Source: Thiothrix eikelboomii
GTDB lineage: Bacteria; Pseudomonadota; Gammaproteobacteria; Thiotrichales; Thiotrichaceae
NCBI RefSeq assembly: GCF_900167255.1
Contig: NZ_FUYB01000003.1
Coordinates: 124,001 to 188,000 of the forward strand
DNA length: 64,000 bases
Reading direction: 5' to 3'
Position numbers and translations under genes: made by a program. Positions 61,922-64,000 of the stretch are shown here, one piece after another; position 1 is the first letter of the stretch, and every line of letters begins with the position of its first letter. The notes under the pieces were generated by a model that did not search any database, was not told where the DNA came from, and worked only from the letters and a program-made list of their open reading frames with translations.

Positions 61922-62382
61922 GCTGCAGCTCCTTGGCGTAATTCGGCAATTAAAGCATCCAGTTGTGCCACATCCATCCGTCCTTGAATCTCATCACCCA
62001 CGCGCACCGCTGGCGAGCAGGCACAATTACCCAAGCAATACACTGGTTCTAAACTAATACAGCCATCGGCAGTAGTTTGGTGATAATTCAGCCCTAAAGC
62101 CGCTTTAGCATGTGTCTCTAAATCACGTCCCCCCATCGCTTGACAGGATTCAGCTCGACAAATTTGCAAGACATACTTGCCGGGGGGCGTGGTACGGAAA
62201 TGATGATAAAAGCTCAGTACCCCCTGCACTTCTGCCCGAGATAAATTTAGACTGTGAGCAATTAAAGGCGTGGCTTCCGCAGGTATATAACCGAATTGAG
62301 CTTGAAGCGCATGCAAAGTGGGCAATAAAGCACCCGCTTGGTTGCTGTGCGCATCAATCAAGGCTTGGATGGTGGCAGTCAT
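61918..62382 (-). CDS. fdsG: NAD-dependent formate dehydrogenase gamma subunit FdsG
   Basis: A 154-residue NuoE-like 2Fe-2S subunit. The cluster cysteines are in ICRAESCQAMGG and VYCLGNCACSPAV. Helical start segment ATIQALIDAHSNQAG. The ATG at 62382 is preferred to 62391 because AGGA is then 5 nt upstream. First gene of the fdsGBA-fdhD unit. Confidence 0.93.
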   Translation of the reverse strand: MTATIQALIDAHSNQAGALLPTLHALQAQFGYIPAEATPLIAHSLNLSRAEVQGVLSFYHHFRTTPPGKYVLQICRAESCQAMGGRDLETHAKAALGLNYHQTTADGCISLEPVYCLGNCACSPAVRVGDEIQGRMDVAQLDALIAELRQGAAA

Positions 62383-62567
62383 AGTAAGCATCCTGATTAT
62401 TTTATAACTGAGGGCAAGCTAGCTGGAGGCTTATAAATAGGCGCTCTCCCTCATCTTTGCAGCATAGGGCAAGTAGTTTGTTTGGGAAAGCAGAAAATTT
62501 AGAAGAAGTGTTCGGATTTATTGCACAAAAACATCAAACAACGCTTGTACCTAAACCTCAGGACAAC

Positions 62568-63476
62568 CTAAGCTGCAGGAGACAGCAAGGGTGGCTGACT
62601 CAACTGTTTGGCGGTCTGAATCAAAGCTGTCAATAAAGGCGACCAAGGTTCTCTGCCTGCGACGACTAAACCCGTTTGTGAACTAAACCTCGGTTCAGTC
62701 AGTGGCAACACTTTTACACCCGCAGGCACACCAATCAGCTCCAAGACATTCTCCGGCAAAATGGCTGACCAACCGCCAGCTGATACATGGGCAAGCATGC
62801 TAATAATCGAATTAGTTTCCAAACTCGGTTCGGCGCTATAGCCCAATTGACTAAAAATCGCGTCAATCATTTTCCGATTTTGCATATCCGGCGTCAGTAA
62901 ACATAGCGGCGTGTGAGTCGCTTCATACCAAGTAATCGCTTCACGGTTGGCGAGTTCGCTCTCCATCGGGCATAAAAATACATGATGTTCCTCCCACAAA
63001 GACACCGTGAATAATTGCTGCTGTATACCCGATTCGACATACATAATGCCTGCATCCAGATCGAATTGTTGCATGCGTTTCAGAATGTCATTCGTACCTA
63101 ATGAGCGCACCTCGAAATTGACTTGGGGATGTTGACGCGCAAACGCAGCGGTTAGACTCGCGACGACGGTGAGTGCGGTTGGAATCACCCCCAAACTTAA
63201 ATGACCCGTCAGTTCTTCACGCAAAGAACGCAGCTCTTGGCGCAAGCCCTCAGCAGTACTTGCTAAACGAATGGCATGCTCCACCACACATTGTCCTTCC
63301 CGAGTTAAACCACCAAACGAACGCCCTCGGTTCACCACCGCAACCCCCAGCTCTAATTCAATTTCACGAATCGCAGCGGATAAAGTGGAAGGGGAAATAT
63401 GGCAAGCAAGTGCAGCACGACCAAAATGCTTCTCACGGGCAAGAGCGATTAGATAAAGATATTTGCGGGCAATCAT
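62568..63476 (-). CDS. LysR-family regulator, probable activator of the formate dehydrogenase genes
   Basis: A 302-residue LysR-type regulator. The helix-turn-helix is in LALAREKHFGRAALACHISPSTLSAAIREIELELG-like sequence at residues about 8-42. The effector-binding domain follows (HLSLGVIPTALTVVASLTAAF, then LCLLTPDMQNRKMI). The ATG at 63476 is used; a longer reading frame to 63545 adds an unlikely leader. It lies 185 bp upstream of fdsG on the same strand, a position occupied by FdsR-type regulators in other fds clusters, so it probably senses formate or a related acid. Confidence 0.87.
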   Translation of the reverse strand: MIARKYLYLIALAREKHFGRAALACHISPSTLSAAIREIELELGVAVVNRGRSFGGLTREGQCVVEHAIRLASTAEGLRQELRSLREELTGHLSLGVIPTALTVVASLTAAFARQHPQVNFEVRSLGTNDILKRMQQFDLDAGIMYVESGIQQQLFTVSLWEEHHVFLCPMESELANREAITWYEATHTPLCLLTPDMQNRKMIDAIFSQLGYSAEPSLETNSIISMLAHVSAGGWSAILPENVLELIGVPAGVKVLPLTEPRFSSQTGLVVAGREPWSPLLTALIQTAKQLSQPPLLSPAA

Positions 63477-63616
63477 CTTACCATTGTGCCAGCTTCCCCC
63501 CCACAAGACCATGCAGGCCTCTGCCATCGGCTGTTGCCCTGCCAAAAACTAAGGACATTAGGTTAAATTTCAGCAATTCGCAGTAAGCTTAGTGCATCCT
63601 ATTCTGGAGTTTTTCT

Positions 63617-64000
63617 ATGCAATACCCAAGCTTGCTAGTCTTCATTGGTAGTCTAACCCTTGCACTCACTGCTTGTAGTGAGTCTAAGCCCCCGGTGACT
63701 AGCTCCGTGGGTTATGGACAAAATCCTAAGCTACCCGCCCCTGAAAGCTCACTGATTCCGACGGTTAATATTGCACCCGCTGTCGGTTGGGCGAATGGAG
63801 CTAAACCACTACCCGCCCCAGGTTTAGCGGTTAATGCCTTTGCTAGTGGCTTAGATCATCCGCGCTGGCTCTATGTCTTACCTAATGGCGATGTTTTAGT
63901 CGCTGAAACCAATGCACCGCCTAAACCGGAAGCAGGCGGCCTGATGGCTCAAGCTCAACAATGGGTGATGAAACGAGCGGGAGCAGCCGTACCGAGCGCG
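63617..64000 (+). CDS. Sorbosone-dehydrogenase-like lipoprotein, N-terminal part (cut by window edge)
   Basis: The first 128 codons of an exported protein. A lipobox ([11 protein letters not shown], Cys about residue 20) predicts a lipoprotein. The following sequence [20 protein letters not shown] and [18 protein letters not shown] is the start of the PQQ/soluble glucose dehydrogenase-type beta-propeller found in L-sorbosone-dehydrogenase-family proteins. CTGGAG precedes the ATG. It is divergent from the LysR gene. The catalytic part is beyond the window. Confidence 0.78.
   Translation, partial: MQYPSLLVFIGSLTLALTACSESKPPVTSSVGYGQNPKLPAPESSLIPTVNIAPAVGWANGAKPLPAPGLAVNAFASGLDHPRWLYVLPNGDVLVAETNAPPKPEAGGLMAQAQQWVMKRAGAAVPSA

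Noticed and set aside
1-64000. CRISPR arrays, tRNA, rRNA, prophage or replication origin
   Set aside because: No regularly spaced identical repeats, cloverleaf-like sequence, rRNA segment, phage structural gene or dnaA/rep gene was seen by eye; a tRNAscan or CRISPR search could still find a weak case.

Overview
The window reads as chromosomal DNA of a gammaproteobacterium. A Thiotrichales-type sulfur bacterium (Thiothrix or Thiolinea relatives) is plausible from the DsrC-family protein, the gene content and the moderately AT-rich coding style, but this is a guess and no rRNA or marker gene settles it. Coding density is high. No tRNA, rRNA, CRISPR array, phage or plasmid replication gene was seen. 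The iolD-type gene at the left edge and the sorbosone-dehydrogenase-like gene at the right edge are cut by the window.

Layout. (1) 1-5265, minus strand: myo-inositol catabolism genes iolG-iolB-iolC(fused to a DUF2090 aldolase domain)-iolD, joined by 4-bp ATGA overlaps. (2) 5393-7333: the SppA protease. (3) 7383-23556: an accessory block with three small secreted proteins (one with a LecB-like calcium motif), a reprolysin-type metalloprotease with four C-terminal repeats, a winged-helix/NTPase/TPR regulator, a hybrid histidine kinase, two tandem periplasmic-binding-like proteins, a REC-GGDEF-EAL protein, an HPt protein, a stand-alone receiver, and a secreted beta-helix/VCBS-repeat protein. Two of its small secreted-protein genes share an unusual 11-bp tandem repeat upstream. 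(4) 23610-29306: the second half of the inositol regulon, ibpA-iatP-iatA, iolA and an RpiR-type regulator. Similar palindromes of the form GGAA-N6-TTC lie before iolG, iolA and ibpA, which ties both halves together although block 3 separates them. (5) 29649-34121: a small membrane protein, an IS5-like element with a classical -1 slippery heptamer, a class III Fic protein, then cysM, acpS, recO and a GDT1-type cation exchanger. (6) 34187-42212: an RND pump, an MFS carrier, a PAS protein, NhaA, a coiled-coil protein, a TonB C-terminal remnant and an atypical DsrC-family protein lacking the terminal cysteine. (7) 42250-45104: a two-gene unit encoding a ketosynthase III fused to a haem-oxygenase-like diiron domain, plus an unrecognised partner. 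(8) 45280-50035: a MarR regulator divergent from an M20 amidohydrolase followed by a complete TRAP transporter. (9) 50009-56519: cydAB, the 33-residue cydX and cydDC, with a perfect FNR-type site before cydA. (10) 56694-63476: LysR regulator, fdsG-fdsB-fdsA and fdhD (soluble NAD-dependent formate dehydrogenase).

How it fits together. The organism can import and degrade inositol, oxidise formate to NADH, respire at low oxygen with cytochrome bd, take up an organic acid by TRAP transport and hydrolyse an N-acyl substrate. The most novel parts are the ketosynthase-diiron fusion unit (42250-45104) and the signalling/secretion block with its shared 11-bp repeats (7383-23556).
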